NCBI RefSeq assembly: GCF_900114475.1
Contig: NZ_FOTE01000012.1
Location: 116,315 to 180,314, forward strand
Direction: 5' to 3'
DNA from: Paenibacillus sp. 1_12
GTDB taxonomy: Bacteria > Bacillota > Bacilli > Paenibacillales > NBRC-103111
Length of the DNA stretch: 64,000 nt
How positions within the stretch are numbered: the first letter of the stretch is position 1; each line of letters begins with the position of its first letter. The notes beneath the pieces were generated by a model that was given only the letters and a program-made list of their open reading frames with translations, was not told the origin of the DNA and did no database searches. Shown piece by piece: positions 42,630 through 53,118 of the stretch. The position numbers were made by a program, and so were the translations under genes.

Positions 42630-42654
42630 TCACTGAAACGGAAGGATAATATCA

Positions 42655-43341
42655 TCACAGCAGCCATAACAACACCAGAGGTGCGATACCAAGTGTAAAG
42701 AAGGCTGTCACAATCATCGCTATACTGGAGATGGAGCCGGAAACCACGCTAAACTCGAATGCTTTGGAGGTACCTGCTGTATGCGCGCTTGTGCCGAAAA
42801 GCACACCCCGAGCAATCTCATGCTCAATCCGGCATAGGCGAATGATCAGCGGACCCACTATCATGCCAAACAAGCCCGTCATCAGGACAAATATCGCCGT
42901 GATCGCCGGTGTGCCTCCCAGCATCTCCGTCACAGCCATAGCTATAGGTGTAGTCGTGGAGCGCACAGCCAGACTGTCGATAATTCGATTCTGAAGATGC
43001 AGCTCCTTGGCCAGCCAAACGGAGGATATAATGGCCAGGCTTGAGCCGAAGCAAACACTCACGATAATCGTCAGCGCGTGCTTTTTTAGTATCGCTATAT
43101 GCTTATACAAGGGTACGGCCATTGCTACAGTCGCCGGACCGATCATATCGCTCAGCCACTCCGTACCCGCATGATAGGTTTCATAGGGCGTTCCGGTAAG
43201 CAGCAGCACAATCATAACCATAGTCGGCGTAAGCAGAATCGGTGACAAATACACTTTGGGCAAAGAGCGGTACAACCTTTTGGACAACCCATACACAGCT
43301 ATCGTTACGATCAGACATCCTATTGCGAGTGTAAGCATCAT
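42655..43341 (-). CDS. lrgB: LrgB/CidB-family membrane protein
   Basis: 228 residues, about seven membrane segments. LrgB family patterns: LSPILLTPTM, MIGPATVAMAVPLYK, LAVRSTTTPIAMAVTEMLGG and ARGVLFGTSAHTAGTSKA. With LrgA it forms a holin-like pair affecting autolysis or carrying pyruvate/by-products across the membrane. The start at 43341 overlaps the lrgA stop (ATGA) and AAGGAG lies 6 bases upstream. Confidence 0.9.
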   Translation of the reverse strand: MMLTLAIGCLIVTIAVYGLSKRLYRSLPKVYLSPILLTPTMVMIVLLLTGTPYETYHAGTEWLSDMIGPATVAMAVPLYKHIAILKKHALTIIVSVCFGSSLAIISSVWLAKELHLQNRIIDSLAVRSTTTPIAMAVTEMLGGTPAITAIFVLMTGLFGMIVGPLIIRLCRIEHEIARGVLFGTSAHTAGTSKAFEFSVVSGSISSIAMIVTAFFTLGIAPLVLLWLL

Positions 43342-43709
43342 CCATTTCTCCTTTTGTCTTTGACCATCCATTGCGCCAGAAATCCTGCGCCTACCATCAC
43401 CGCAATGGAGCTGACCAGCATAACGAGCACTATACGCAGCCCGCTGGACATCATTAGCTCCTTATATTGAATCAGGCTTACAGCCGGTGGAATAAAAAAA
43501 AGCAGCATCTCCGCCAGCAGCCAGCTTGCTCCAGCATCAATCCACTCCAGCTTGATCAGCTTTGTTTGCAATCCTATAAAAACGACTACAATCCCGATAA
43601 TACTCCCAGGAATCGGTATATGCAGCAGCGCCACAAGTTTATTCATAGCTATCGAAATCAACATAAAAAAACCGATCTGAACCACACATTTCAAGAGCTT
43701 GCTCATCAT
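43338..43709 (-). CDS. lrgA: LrgA/CidA-family holin-like protein
   Basis: 123 residues, four membrane segments. Family patterns: LHIPIPGSIIGIVVVF and LLFFIPPAVSLIQY. It is a holin-like partner of LrgB. It is divergent from a LysR regulator gene about 100 bases away, the arrangement known for cidABC/cidR and ysbAB-type loci, so the regulator probably controls it in response to acetate or pyruvate metabolism. Confidence 0.9.
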   Translation of the reverse strand: MMSKLLKCVVQIGFFMLISIAMNKLVALLHIPIPGSIIGIVVVFIGLQTKLIKLEWIDAGASWLLAEMLLFFIPPAVSLIQYKELMMSSGLRIVLVMLVSSIAVMVGAGFLAQWMVKDKRRNG

Positions 43710-43813
43710 GAATCCTTCCTTTCATCTAAAGTGTACTTCAAGTTCTATCATTGGTAAAATGAATATATAGAATGATTACTATTCCATTTATCTATAGCTA
43801 GGAGAATACACTG

Positions 43814-44692
43814 ATGGATATCAAGCAGCTGCAATATGTATTGGAACTGGCTCGGTACAACAGCTTCACCAAAGCAGCCCATGCGCTGCATATTACTCAG
43901 CCCACGCTGAGCAAGATGATCAAAAGCCTGGAGGAAGAGCTCAGCCTGACCCTGTTCTCCCGAGTTGGCAAACGTGTGGAATTAACAGACGCCGGGCATG
44001 CTATCCTCTCCCAGGCGCAGCATATCGTGAGCTCCTTCAATAACCTCACGTCTGAGCTGAGTGATTTGACGAATTTACATAAAGGCCATATTCGCATCGG
44101 GCTGCCGCCTATGGTCGGGTCGAGCTTTTTCCCACAAGTCATGAGCCGATTTCGCGAGCTTTACCCCGGACTAACGATAGAAATGGTGGAAGAAGGCTCC
44201 AAAAAGCTGCAGATCGAAATTGCTAACGGCCATCTCGATATGGGTGTCGTGCTTCTGCCGACGAATGAGGAGCTGTTCGATACTCATTTAATTATTCAGG
44301 AAAATTTGAAGCTGATCGTTCATCCTTCCCATCGACTCGCACAGCGAAGTGAGGTAGCTTTATCGGAATTGGCCCAGGAAACGTTCATCCTATTCCACAA
44401 GGATTTTACCCTGCACGATCAGATCATCGCAGAATGTGTCCGGAGCGGGTTCCATCCTCATGTGTTGTATGAAAGCTCGCAGTGGGATTTTATCCATGAA
44501 ATGGCCGCGGCCAATCTCGGTATTGCCTTATTACCGGAAACCATCTGCAAAAGACTCGATCCTGCCCATGTTAAAGCGATTCCTTTAATCGAGCCCTCAA
44601 TCCCTTGGCATTTAGTCATGATTTGGCGAAAAAACAGCTACCTCTCTCTAGCCGCGCGCGAATGGATTCGGTTCACTCAAAGTCTTTTTTAG
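43814..44692 (+). CDS. LysR-family regulator of the lrgAB locus (CidR-like)
   Basis: 292 residues. N-terminal LysR helix-turn-helix (LARYNSFTKAAHALHITQPTLSKMIKSLEEEL) and a type 2 periplasmic-binding-like effector domain (about 90-290). Divergent from lrgA, so by location it resembles CidR/CzcR regulators that activate lrg/cid operons. GGAG lies before the ATG. Effector unknown. Confidence 0.9.
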   Translation: MDIKQLQYVLELARYNSFTKAAHALHITQPTLSKMIKSLEEELSLTLFSRVGKRVELTDAGHAILSQAQHIVSSFNNLTSELSDLTNLHKGHIRIGLPPMVGSSFFPQVMSRFRELYPGLTIEMVEEGSKKLQIEIANGHLDMGVVLLPTNEELFDTHLIIQENLKLIVHPSHRLAQRSEVALSELAQETFILFHKDFTLHDQIIAECVRSGFHPHVLYESSQWDFIHEMAAANLGIALLPETICKRLDPAHVKAIPLIEPSIPWHLVMIWRKNSYLSLAAREWIRFTQSLF

Positions 44693-44803
44693 ACCCGATT
44701 CAAAAAGAAGCTCGATTTCATTGCTATATCGTGTTTATCCGAACATGCGGATGGGTAATCTCTTAAAAGATCGATATGTACGTAGCATAGGGAGGAAACC
44801 TCA

Positions 44804-46264
44804 ATGGAACGCAATCACACGATGATGCAATTTTTTGAGTGGCATTTGGCATCGGACGGGGAGCATTGGAAAAACCTGTCCAAGCTTGCGCCTGAACTGA
44901 AGGAAAGAGGGATCGACTCCGTATGGATTCCACCTGTAACTAAAGGCCAATCGGTCGACGATACGGGATATAGCGTGTACGATTTATACGATCTTGGGGA
45001 ATTTGATCAGAAGGGTACGGTCCGCACTAAATACGGATCAAAAGCGGAGCTTGAAGCCGCAATCAAAGCCTGTCAGGAGCACGGAATTGCGGTATACATC
45101 GATCTCGTGATGAACCATAAAGCCGGGGCTGACGAGAAGGAAGTTTTTAAGGTAATTCAGGTGGAAGAAGATAACCGGACCGAGGAAATTTCCAAGCCCT
45201 TTGATATTGAAGGCTGGACCAAATTTACTTTCCCAGGCCGCGGCAATCAATATTCAGATTTCAAGTGGTCCTTTGAGCATTTCAATGGCACCGACTTTGA
45301 TGCCAAGCAAAATAAGAGTGGGATTTACCGAATCCTCGGTGAAAATAAAAAGTGGAATGAACACGTGGACGATGCGTACGGAAATTATGATTATTTAATG
45401 TTCGCGAATATCGACTATAACCATGCCAAGGTCAAGGAAGAGATGATCAAGTGGGGCAAGTGGCTCGCGGATACGCTGCAATGCAACGGGTTCAGGCTTG
45501 ATGCGATTAAACATATCAGTCGTGAGTTTATTAAGGATTTTGTGACCGAGGTCATGAAGGCTCGCGGTGAAAACTTTTACATAGTGGGCGAATTTTGGAA
45601 CTCCGAGCCTGGCGCTTGTCAGGAATTTTTGGACACGGTAGATTGCAAGATTTCATTATTCGATGTATGTCTCCATTATAATTTTAACGAAGCTGCACAA
45701 GCGGGCAAGGCTTTTAATCTGACTACGATTTTTAAGAACTCATTAGTGGCCTCACATCCTCAAAATGCGGTTACTTTCGTCGATAACCATGACTCGCAGC
45801 CGGGACAATCATTGGAATCGTGGGTGGGTGACTGGTTTAAGCAAAGCGCTTACGCGATCATCCTGCTTCGTAAGGACGGTTATCCGTGTGTGTTTTATGG
45901 CGATTATTTCGGCATTGGCGATGAACCGTCAATTGAAGGCAAAAAAGCTGCCATCGATCCCCTGCTGTATACACGCTACCACAAGGCGTACGGGGAGCAG
46001 GAGGACTATTTCGACCATCCGAACACAATTGGCTGGGTACGCCGCGGTGTTCCGGATATTGAACGCTCAGGCTGTGCAGTGGTCATCTCCAATGGGGATA
46101 AAGGCGAGAAGCGAATGTGTGTTGGGCCGGAGCGAGCAGGCGAAGTATGGATTGACTTTACCAACACGCGTGATGATAAAATCACGATTGGAGCTGACGG
46201 ATTCGCAAGCTTTCCAGTCAATGGCGGCAGTGTATCGGTATGGGCGCAGGCTGATGCGGGTTAA
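44804..46264 (+). CDS. amyA: cytoplasmic alpha-amylase (GH13)
   Basis: 486 residues, no signal peptide. A glycoside hydrolase 13 barrel with conserved regions VYIDLVMNHK, GFRLDAIKHI (nucleophile Asp), IVGEFW (acid/base Glu) and FVDNHDSQPG. The start MMQFFEWH is typical of the cytoplasmic/liquefying amylase subfamily (AmyA, subfamily 5). It hydrolyses internal alpha-1,4 links of glycogen or imported maltodextrins. Length is usual. AGGGAGGAAAC precedes the ATG; no transport genes adjoin. Terminator follows. Confidence 0.93.
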   Translation: MERNHTMMQFFEWHLASDGEHWKNLSKLAPELKERGIDSVWIPPVTKGQSVDDTGYSVYDLYDLGEFDQKGTVRTKYGSKAELEAAIKACQEHGIAVYIDLVMNHKAGADEKEVFKVIQVEEDNRTEEISKPFDIEGWTKFTFPGRGNQYSDFKWSFEHFNGTDFDAKQNKSGIYRILGENKKWNEHVDDAYGNYDYLMFANIDYNHAKVKEEMIKWGKWLADTLQCNGFRLDAIKHISREFIKDFVTEVMKARGENFYIVGEFWNSEPGACQEFLDTVDCKISLFDVCLHYNFNEAAQAGKAFNLTTIFKNSLVASHPQNAVTFVDNHDSQPGQSLESWVGDWFKQSAYAIILLRKDGYPCVFYGDYFGIGDEPSIEGKKAAIDPLLYTRYHKAYGEQEDYFDHPNTIGWVRRGVPDIERSGCAVVISNGDKGEKRMCVGPERAGEVWIDFTNTRDDKITIGADGFASFPVNGGSVSVWAQADAG

Positions 46265-46287
46265 TTCATCGGTTGAACACATACTAA

Positions 46288-46311
46288 AAGGGCACCCTGT
46301 GGGATGCCCTT
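46288..46311 (+). terminator. hairpin after the amylase gene
   Basis: AAGGGCA (46288-46294) / TGCCCTT (46305-46311) with inner CC/GG; short T-rich tail. Lies in the convergent gap with the desaturase gene. Confidence 0.6.
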
Positions 46312-46349
46312 CCTGTTGATATTTATGAAAGTAATGATAGCTGTAAGAG

Positions 46350-47372
46350 TTACATTTCCTCAACGACTTTTCGACTGATAGCCAGATGCTTAATATCCTT
46401 GAAGCTGATAAACTTCTTATCCCGCTCATCCCAGATTCGGAAGCGAAGCAGTTGGAGACTAGTGCGCAGTGTAATCGTCTCAACATCCCGCAATACTGGA
46501 TTCACATTGTGGACCTTTTCCAAATAGTAGTTAGGCACACGCGGGCTCAAATGGTGAATATGATGGAAGCCGATATTTCCGGTTATCCAGTGCAATACCT
46601 TGGGTAAATTATAAAAAGAGCTTCCTTGCATAGCCGCTTTTACATAATCCCATTTGTCATTATTCTCAAAGTACGTTTCCTCAAACTGATGCTGAACATA
46701 GAACATCCAGATGCCAGCCGTACCGGAAACTAGGAAGATCGGAACTTGAATGAGCAGAAATGTTTCCCAGCCCAATGTCCAGCACAGCAAGAATGCCGAA
46801 CCGAATATTCCGATATTGGTAATATACGTGTTGATCCGTTCTTTCATGTTAATATTTCTACGATTAAAACGGTAATCAATCAGAAAAATGTATGTTGGAC
46901 CGATACCGAGAATCACTATCGGATTGCGGTACAGCCGGTAGATGATCCGCTTCAACAGTGAAGCAGCCAAATATTCATCCACAGTCATCGTCCAGATATC
47001 TCCTGTACCCCGCTTATCCAGGTTACCACTGGTCGCATGATGAACGGAGTGCGTGTGTCTCCATTGGCGAAAGGGAACACTGGTCAAAATCCCGGTTATC
47101 GTCCCGACAATCTCATTAGCCAGTTTATTTTTGAAGAAAGATTTATGGCAGCAGTCATGAAAAATAATAAAAACCCGTACGAGAAATCCGCCTGCAACGA
47201 TCGTTATCGGTAAGGTAAGCAAATAAGAAACCGACAAGCTTAAATAAGCCAGATACCAAAGGACGAAAAAAGGAATAACGGTATTCAGGATTTGCCACAC
47301 ACTGTGCTTTAGATGCGATCTTTCGTAGGGTGCGATGTCTTTGCGCCAGCTGCCTTGTTCCTTATGAAGCAT
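46350..47372 (-). CDS. des: membrane fatty acid (acyl-lipid) desaturase, Des-like
   Basis: 340 residues, several membrane segments and the three histidine boxes of di-iron desaturases: HDCCH, HSVHH and HHIHH. It matches Bacillus Des (delta-5 acyl-lipid desaturase), which introduces a double bond in membrane lipids at low temperature; in Bacillus it is controlled by DesK/DesR, but no such pair is here. The ATG at 47372 is chosen: GAGGAAG lies upstream and the protein then aligns with Des from its first residues; ATGs at 47402 and 47429 lack binding sites. A Fur box lies about 140 bases upstream. Confidence 0.9.
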   Translation of the reverse strand: MLHKEQGSWRKDIAPYERSHLKHSVWQILNTVIPFFVLWYLAYLSLSVSYLLTLPITIVAGGFLVRVFIIFHDCCHKSFFKNKLANEIVGTITGILTSVPFRQWRHTHSVHHATSGNLDKRGTGDIWTMTVDEYLAASLLKRIIYRLYRNPIVILGIGPTYIFLIDYRFNRRNINMKERINTYITNIGIFGSAFLLCWTLGWETFLLIQVPIFLVSGTAGIWMFYVQHQFEETYFENNDKWDYVKAAMQGSSFYNLPKVLHWITGNIGFHHIHHLSPRVPNYYLEKVHNVNPVLRDVETITLRTSLQLLRFRIWDERDKKFISFKDIKHLAISRKVVEEM

Positions 47373-47508
47373 TGTATTAAATCTTCCTCTCTTCGAATCC
47401 ATGGTAGATATATGTGTACCCGTTGTCATATACGAAGAAGCTCAGACTTAGTTTCAACTTCTTTAATATAAAATCGAACAGCCGTACATTGTTGAAGCGC
47501 AACTCAAT

Positions 47509-47523
47509 TGATAATGATTATCA
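47509..47523. promoter_or_regulatory. Fur box upstream of the desaturase gene
   Basis: TGATAATGATTATCA is a perfect 7-1-7 Fur box; the surrounding 19 bases differ from the classic Fur box at one place. It sits just downstream of a minus-strand -10, where bound Fur would block transcription toward des. On the plus side the next gene (gdhA) is 500 bases away; the gap 47564-48028 shows no gene I can support. Confidence 0.75.
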
Positions 47524-47534
47524 TTTTCAACTTG

Positions 47535-47563
47535 ATTATACGCATTATAATTGGGCATTGCAA
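47535..47563 (-). promoter_or_regulatory. promoter reading toward des
   Basis: On the minus strand TTGCAA (47558-47563) and TATAAT (47535-47540), 17-base spacing. The Fur box begins 11 bases past the -10, overlapping the expected transcription start. Confidence 0.55.
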
Positions 47564-48013
47564 GCCTAAATCGTTCATTGCAAATTCAATCGCTTTTCAT
47601 TCCAATACCATTAGGAAGTTAACAGAGTTTCATCTTAGAGTGGTATTTCACCATCATAGAGGGGGACCTTCGGAGTTGGCATCTCATTAGTAAGCATCTC
47701 TAATTATAACCGAACTGCATGTAAGCGCAATATACAATCCTCCAAAATTATTAGTCATAATCTCTTTGTATAACCAATAATTTCAATGACTCTCCCGTTA
47801 ATTTCACCGCTTCGTCAAATATATTTACAAATGGTAATGTTACAATAGTTGTCACGACTATAGTTTTCCTGCGTTATCGGGCACTGCAGAGTTCAAAACC
47901 AGCTGGGTTAAAGAGCTCATACTTCACACGATTTGCAAAAAAATGTTGCCGCGAGCTTCAAATTATGTGAAAATAAACACTGTAGTCTTTAAATTTACGA
48001 AATTACTCGATGA

Positions 48014-49408
<1,395 letters not shown>

Positions 49409-49441
49409 TTTGTAAATGTTGGCAGAAAAACAACTTATATC

Positions 49442-49476
49442 AAAAAAGGACAACCCATCAGCGGTTGTCCTTTTTT
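49442..49476. terminator. bidirectional terminator between gdhA and cotH
   Basis: AAAAAAGGACAACC (49442-49455) / GGTTGTCCTTTTTT (49463-49476), perfect 14-base stem with A/T tails suited to both converging genes. Confidence 0.9.
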
Positions 49477-49489
49477 GTAGTTTGTCTAT

Positions 49490-51361
49490 TCATAGTCTTT
49501 TGCGTTTATAGCGAGCAACAAAGATGCAGGATACCAGCAGCAGCAGGAAGGCCACGCCAGCAGCTATAGCCTCAGTTACAGTACCCTGCTGCTGCTGCTG
49601 GTTCACTTGTCCGCCTGGGCCACCGCCCATGCCTCCACCAGGTGGACCTCCTTGTCCTCCTCCACCCATGCCACCAGGAGGGCCTCCTTGTCCTCCTCCA
49701 CCCATGCCACCAGGAGGGCCTCCTTGTCCTCCGCCCATACCTCCGGCTCCGCCTTGACGGTTAGCCATTTGTCCTGTTTGTCCATTTTGGTTGGTCTGAT
49801 TTTGATTGGGTTGAATTTGATTTGATTGATTGGGTTGATCAGTTTGATTGGATTTGCCAGTTGGATTGGCCTGACCCATTGGGTTCGTTTGTGCCGATGG
49901 GTCCACTTGTCCTTTTTGAGCAATTTGATCTGCTTGGCCATTTGGTGCGATCTGCGCAGGCTGCGACGCTAGAACGGCAATACCCGACTGATCCGTCTGC
50001 GAGGTTTGAACGGCATCTTGAACATTTGCCGCACCTTCACCGGGCTTACCGCCCATGCCGCCACGCATTCCGCCTCCACCCATTCCGCCGCCGCTGCCAC
50101 TTCCATCTCCCGATGAAGGGGACGTTCCGTCCAACTGCTTGGCAATCGTTGTGACCTGCTGAGCGGCGAATGTGGTCAGCTGCGTGACGCCTTTTTGATA
50201 TTCAGCATAGGTGTAAAATGCAGTTGGATCTTTTTCCACGTAGCCTGAAATTAACTGTGACAGTTCCTGAACACGGGCTGCAAATACATCATTGGATAAA
50301 AAACCTTGGATGCTTTCCGTCAAAAATTGATGGTACTTCTGCTTGTTAGCATCAACTTTGAGCAGTTTATCAATGAGGGGCCGTTCCGAAAGCGTTCCTT
50401 GAGTCGGCTCATCAATCAAAATGCTTGATCCTCCAAGACCTCCAAAAGCCATATTGTAATCCCATGGAAGTACCGAGAATACTCCTTTGTTCTCATACAA
50501 ATAATAATTATGCTTGTTGGTACCGAGATAACTGTCCATATTCGCGGTCAGCACATTGAGTGCAATAAATTTGAGTGCTTCGTCGACATCCAACACCTTA
50601 CTATAATCTGTTCCCGTGTTCAGCTCCTTGAGCATATCGAGAATGACGTTGCCATTCGTGGACTTCGATTTCAAATCTAGTCCTTTATAGGCATCTATCG
50701 TTTCCAGCCATGTCAATTCGCTGCCATTGCCGCCATTAGCTTTATACAGGGCTCCATATGCATTACCAAAATTACGTTCCAGATAAGACTCCCCTATTTG
50801 CTCCACTGCCAAATAAAAGCCTTTGAGTTCACCATTCACATAGACATTCACAAACGAATATCCAGGTGTCGGCAAGCCCAATCGTTCGGCAAGCTCATAG
50901 GTTAGAAACTCACGCATGTAGGAGGCATCACTGTAATTATTGTTCAGATTGATTTTACTTATACCGTCCAGCTGCTGGCTGGATATATATTCATCGAACG
51001 AGATCTTGAAGCTGTACCGATCGGAATCCGAGCTCACTACGCTTCTCAAGCTGAGGTTGCCCTTGGTACGGATGGCTACATTGTCAAAGTGCTGTCCATT
51101 GTAGTCCACGGATGCAGTTTTAAATTCCTCCTGGCTGGCGTTATCCAGCATATCTTGAAAATCGGCCGCACCCATTGTAATCTTCACATCAACCACACGA
51201 TCTTTGGGAAATACATTTGTCGCTTGTTTCTGCTGATTGCTAGCTGCTGCCGAAGATACGGGGCTGCTGCTCGAACCCGTGAACTTGTTTGTTGCCATAC
51301 AGCCTGCCAATCCGATGACAAGGATGATACACAGCAGCAGCTCCATCCACTTGGCTTTCAT
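49490..51361 (-). CDS. cotH: CotH-family kinase lipoprotein
   Basis: 623 residues. Lipoprotein signal (ILVIGLAGC) is followed by a CotH protein-kinase-like domain (about 50-390) with IRTKGNLSLR, SKINLNNNYSDASYMREFL and the metal-binding WDYNMAFGG. CotH enzymes phosphorylate Ser residues of spore coat proteins. The tail (about 420-590) is low complexity: Gly/Met-rich and Gln/Asn-rich blocks with 12-residue repeats GMGGGGQGGPPG, then a C-terminal membrane segment. The start at 51361 follows GGAGGTCGTGGAAG. It follows DUF4956 and VTC genes in one operon, so it likely acts outside the membrane together with that polyphosphate-type system. Confidence 0.88.
   Translation of the reverse strand: MKAKWMELLLCIILVIGLAGCMATNKFTGSSSSPVSSAAASNQQKQATNVFPKDRVVDVKITMGAADFQDMLDNASQEEFKTASVDYNGQHFDNVAIRTKGNLSLRSVVSSDSDRYSFKISFDEYISSQQLDGISKINLNNNYSDASYMREFLTYELAERLGLPTPGYSFVNVYVNGELKGFYLAVEQIGESYLERNFGNAYGALYKANGGNGSELTWLETIDAYKGLDLKSKSTNGNVILDMLKELNTGTDYSKVLDVDEALKFIALNVLTANMDSYLGTNKHNYYLYENKGVFSVLPWDYNMAFGGLGGSSILIDEPTQGTLSERPLIDKLLKVDANKQKYHQFLTESIQGFLSNDVFAARVQELSQLISGYVEKDPTAFYTYAEYQKGVTQLTTFAAQQVTTIAKQLDGTSPSSGDGSGSGGGMGGGGMRGGMGGKPGEGAANVQDAVQTSQTDQSGIAVLASQPAQIAPNGQADQIAQKGQVDPSAQTNPMGQANPTGKSNQTDQPNQSNQIQPNQNQTNQNGQTGQMANRQGGAGGMGGGQGGPPGGMGGGGQGGPPGGMGGGGQGGPPGGGMGGGPGGQVNQQQQQGTVTEAIAAGVAFLLLLVSCIFVARYKRKRL
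49635..49737 (-). repeat. 36-base tandem repeat in the cotH gene
   Basis: Nearly identical 36-base units begin at 49635, 49671 and 49707 (the third is slightly diverged), each coding for 12 residues rich in Gly, Pro and Met. In-frame expansion or contraction is expected. Confidence 0.85.
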
Positions 51362-51391
51362 CTTCCACGACCTCCTTTCCAGTTGTTCCAT

Positions 51392-52132
51392 TTAAGACAC
51401 GTAGTCACCGCTATAGCTGATTAGAACGGCATTTTTAACACCATTCATTCCCGAAACCTCGTTGACGAAAGATCCTTCGTTATCATTCAGCCGCAGCTCG
51501 AGCGTAATTTCGATATTGCCATGAGTTACTGTCTTTTGCTTTACGTTGTATCTTTTCACTAATTTCTCTACAGCCGTATGGACTTGCTTCTCACTGTTAT
51601 CCCCATCGCAGTTAATTACCAGCAAATAGGGAGTTTCGAAAGACGTTTTTTTGATAAACAAAAACATGATGACACCGATGACAGCCGAACCGACAAAAGC
51701 CAGTGTGTAGAAGCCTGCCCCGGATACAATACCCGCTGCTGCTGCCCAGAACAAGAAGATCAGATCCGTAGGGTCTTTAATGGGTGTACGGAAACGAACG
51801 ATGGACAAAGCACCGACCATCCCGAGTGACAGAACCAGATTGGAATTGACCGCGATAATGACCATTGCCGTTACCATCGTCATGCCGATCAGCGAGATGT
51901 TGAAGCTCTTCGAATATAGAACACCGCTAAATACCCGTTTATAGAGCAGGTAAATAAAGAACCCGATAAAAAAGGCAACTGCCAAGGTAAGTATCATTTT
52001 GGTAAGGTTGATATCGGAAACAAAGTTGTTGACGACAGACTTTTTTAGTAAATTGGTAAAAGTAGTAGCCGTCGTTCCGGCAGTATTAGCGGCAGCAGCC
52101 GTCTCTGTTGTTGTAGCCATTGCAACATCCAT
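51392..52132 (-). CDS. DUF4956 membrane protein
   Basis: 246 residues. Ala/Thr-rich N-terminus, about four membrane segments (about 45-165: LTLAVAFFIGFFIYLLYK, LSLGMVGALSIVRFRTPIKDP) and a C-terminal soluble alpha/beta domain (about 170-240). The LSIVRFRTPIKDPTDLIFLFW stretch is the DUF4956 hallmark. No known activity; it is regularly encoded with VTC-domain and CotH genes, as here: the VTC stop lies two bases before this start, GGGAGG is inside the VTC gene end, and cotH follows by 30 bases. Confidence 0.85.
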   Translation of the reverse strand: MDVAMATTTETAAAANTAGTTATTFTNLLKKSVVNNFVSDINLTKMILTLAVAFFIGFFIYLLYKRVFSGVLYSKSFNISLIGMTMVTAMVIIAVNSNLVLSLGMVGALSIVRFRTPIKDPTDLIFLFWAAAAGIVSGAGFYTLAFVGSAVIGVIMFLFIKKTSFETPYLLVINCDGDNSEKQVHTAVEKLVKRYNVKQKTVTHGNIEITLELRLNDNEGSFVNEVSGMNGVKNAVLISYSGDYVS

Positions 52133-52134
52133 AA

Positions 52135-52848
52135 TTAATAATCCTCCCACGTATTAAATTTCAAAAACTTGCGGCAAATCACATATTTAGAAGCGGATTG
52201 CCGATGCAGCCCTTCAAGCTGTATGGCAGCCCGGATATATTCAGGAATATATTCATCGTACTTAACTTCAAAGATGATCAGATTCTCATCAATTGCCCGC
52301 ACCGCCTGCAAATCCTTGTTGAATATGTCTGTACCATGAAGGCCAGTCCTAAGTTCCTTGTCGAATGTAATTCGCACATTACCGGTCGGGCACACATAAG
52401 GCTCCCGTACATAATCGACAATCACTTTGGGGCGCAGCAGCTTGTGTTTCATCTCCCGATACACTTCCATCAATAAAGGTTTGTCCGGTACATTCAATAC
52501 TTCAATATCTCCCGCAACGATAGCCTCGTACATTTCTCTGCTGATCGGTTCTTTCACTTTGGCGATATAATCGTTAAATTTGATTTTTTTCTCAAAATGA
52601 ATCACGTTGTCCTGCACGTTATAAATCCGAATACGGTACTTGACCCGATCCCGGATGCCGCCCAGCTTCTCATGAAGCGCTTTATTGTTCACATCATCAA
52701 AGTAGAGGCTGCGGATATGATATTCTCCTGTTATACCGACATTTTGGTCTTGGCTCATCAACCCTTTGAGCCGCTGGCGGATCAGGTAAAACTGATGCTG
52801 ATTGATGAAAAACTTGAGTTCATGGCGATATTTCAGCTGCTTTTTCAT
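52135..52848 (-). CDS. VTC-domain protein (polyphosphate-polymerase-like)
   Basis: 237 residues, a single VTC/CYTH-like tunnel domain: KYRHELKFFI at the start, RSLYFDD, KYRIRIY, HFEKKIK and EVKYDEYIPEY, supplying the Lys/Arg lining and acidic metal site expected for polymerisation of phosphate from ATP (as in yeast Vtc4). Cytoplasmic, no anchor. First gene of a tight three-gene operon with DUF4956 and cotH. AAGGGGTG precedes the ATG. Activity is inferred from the fold. Confidence 0.85.
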   Translation of the reverse strand: MKKQLKYRHELKFFINQHQFYLIRQRLKGLMSQDQNVGITGEYHIRSLYFDDVNNKALHEKLGGIRDRVKYRIRIYNVQDNVIHFEKKIKFNDYIAKVKEPISREMYEAIVAGDIEVLNVPDKPLLMEVYREMKHKLLRPKVIVDYVREPYVCPTGNVRITFDKELRTGLHGTDIFNKDLQAVRAIDENLIIFEVKYDEYIPEYIRAAIQLEGLHRQSASKYVICRKFLKFNTWEDY

Positions 52849-53118
52849 GTGGCACCCCTTTCCATAACAGCACTCCTGTGCAGCTCTCTTGCTTACAAAC
52901 TCATCTTAACCTGCTTACCTGAACTGTTTCTAAGCAGCGCCTGAATACGAACTGAATGTTTACAATTCCTTAATAATTCGTGCAAGTGTGCCTACTAACA
53001 TGAGAATGCCATACACAAATCCCTTGAGTGGATGAAGTAAACACAAACCGAAGAGCTCAGGAAGTAGTGATAAACGTGTTCATTTACGAATGATGTTCGA
53101 TGTGCTATATATAAAGTT

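Noticed and set aside
49603..49941. Open frames on both strands in the Gly/Gln-rich part of cotH
   Set aside because: They arise from low-complexity repeats of the cotH coding sequence and lack binding sites; cotH is clearly the real gene.
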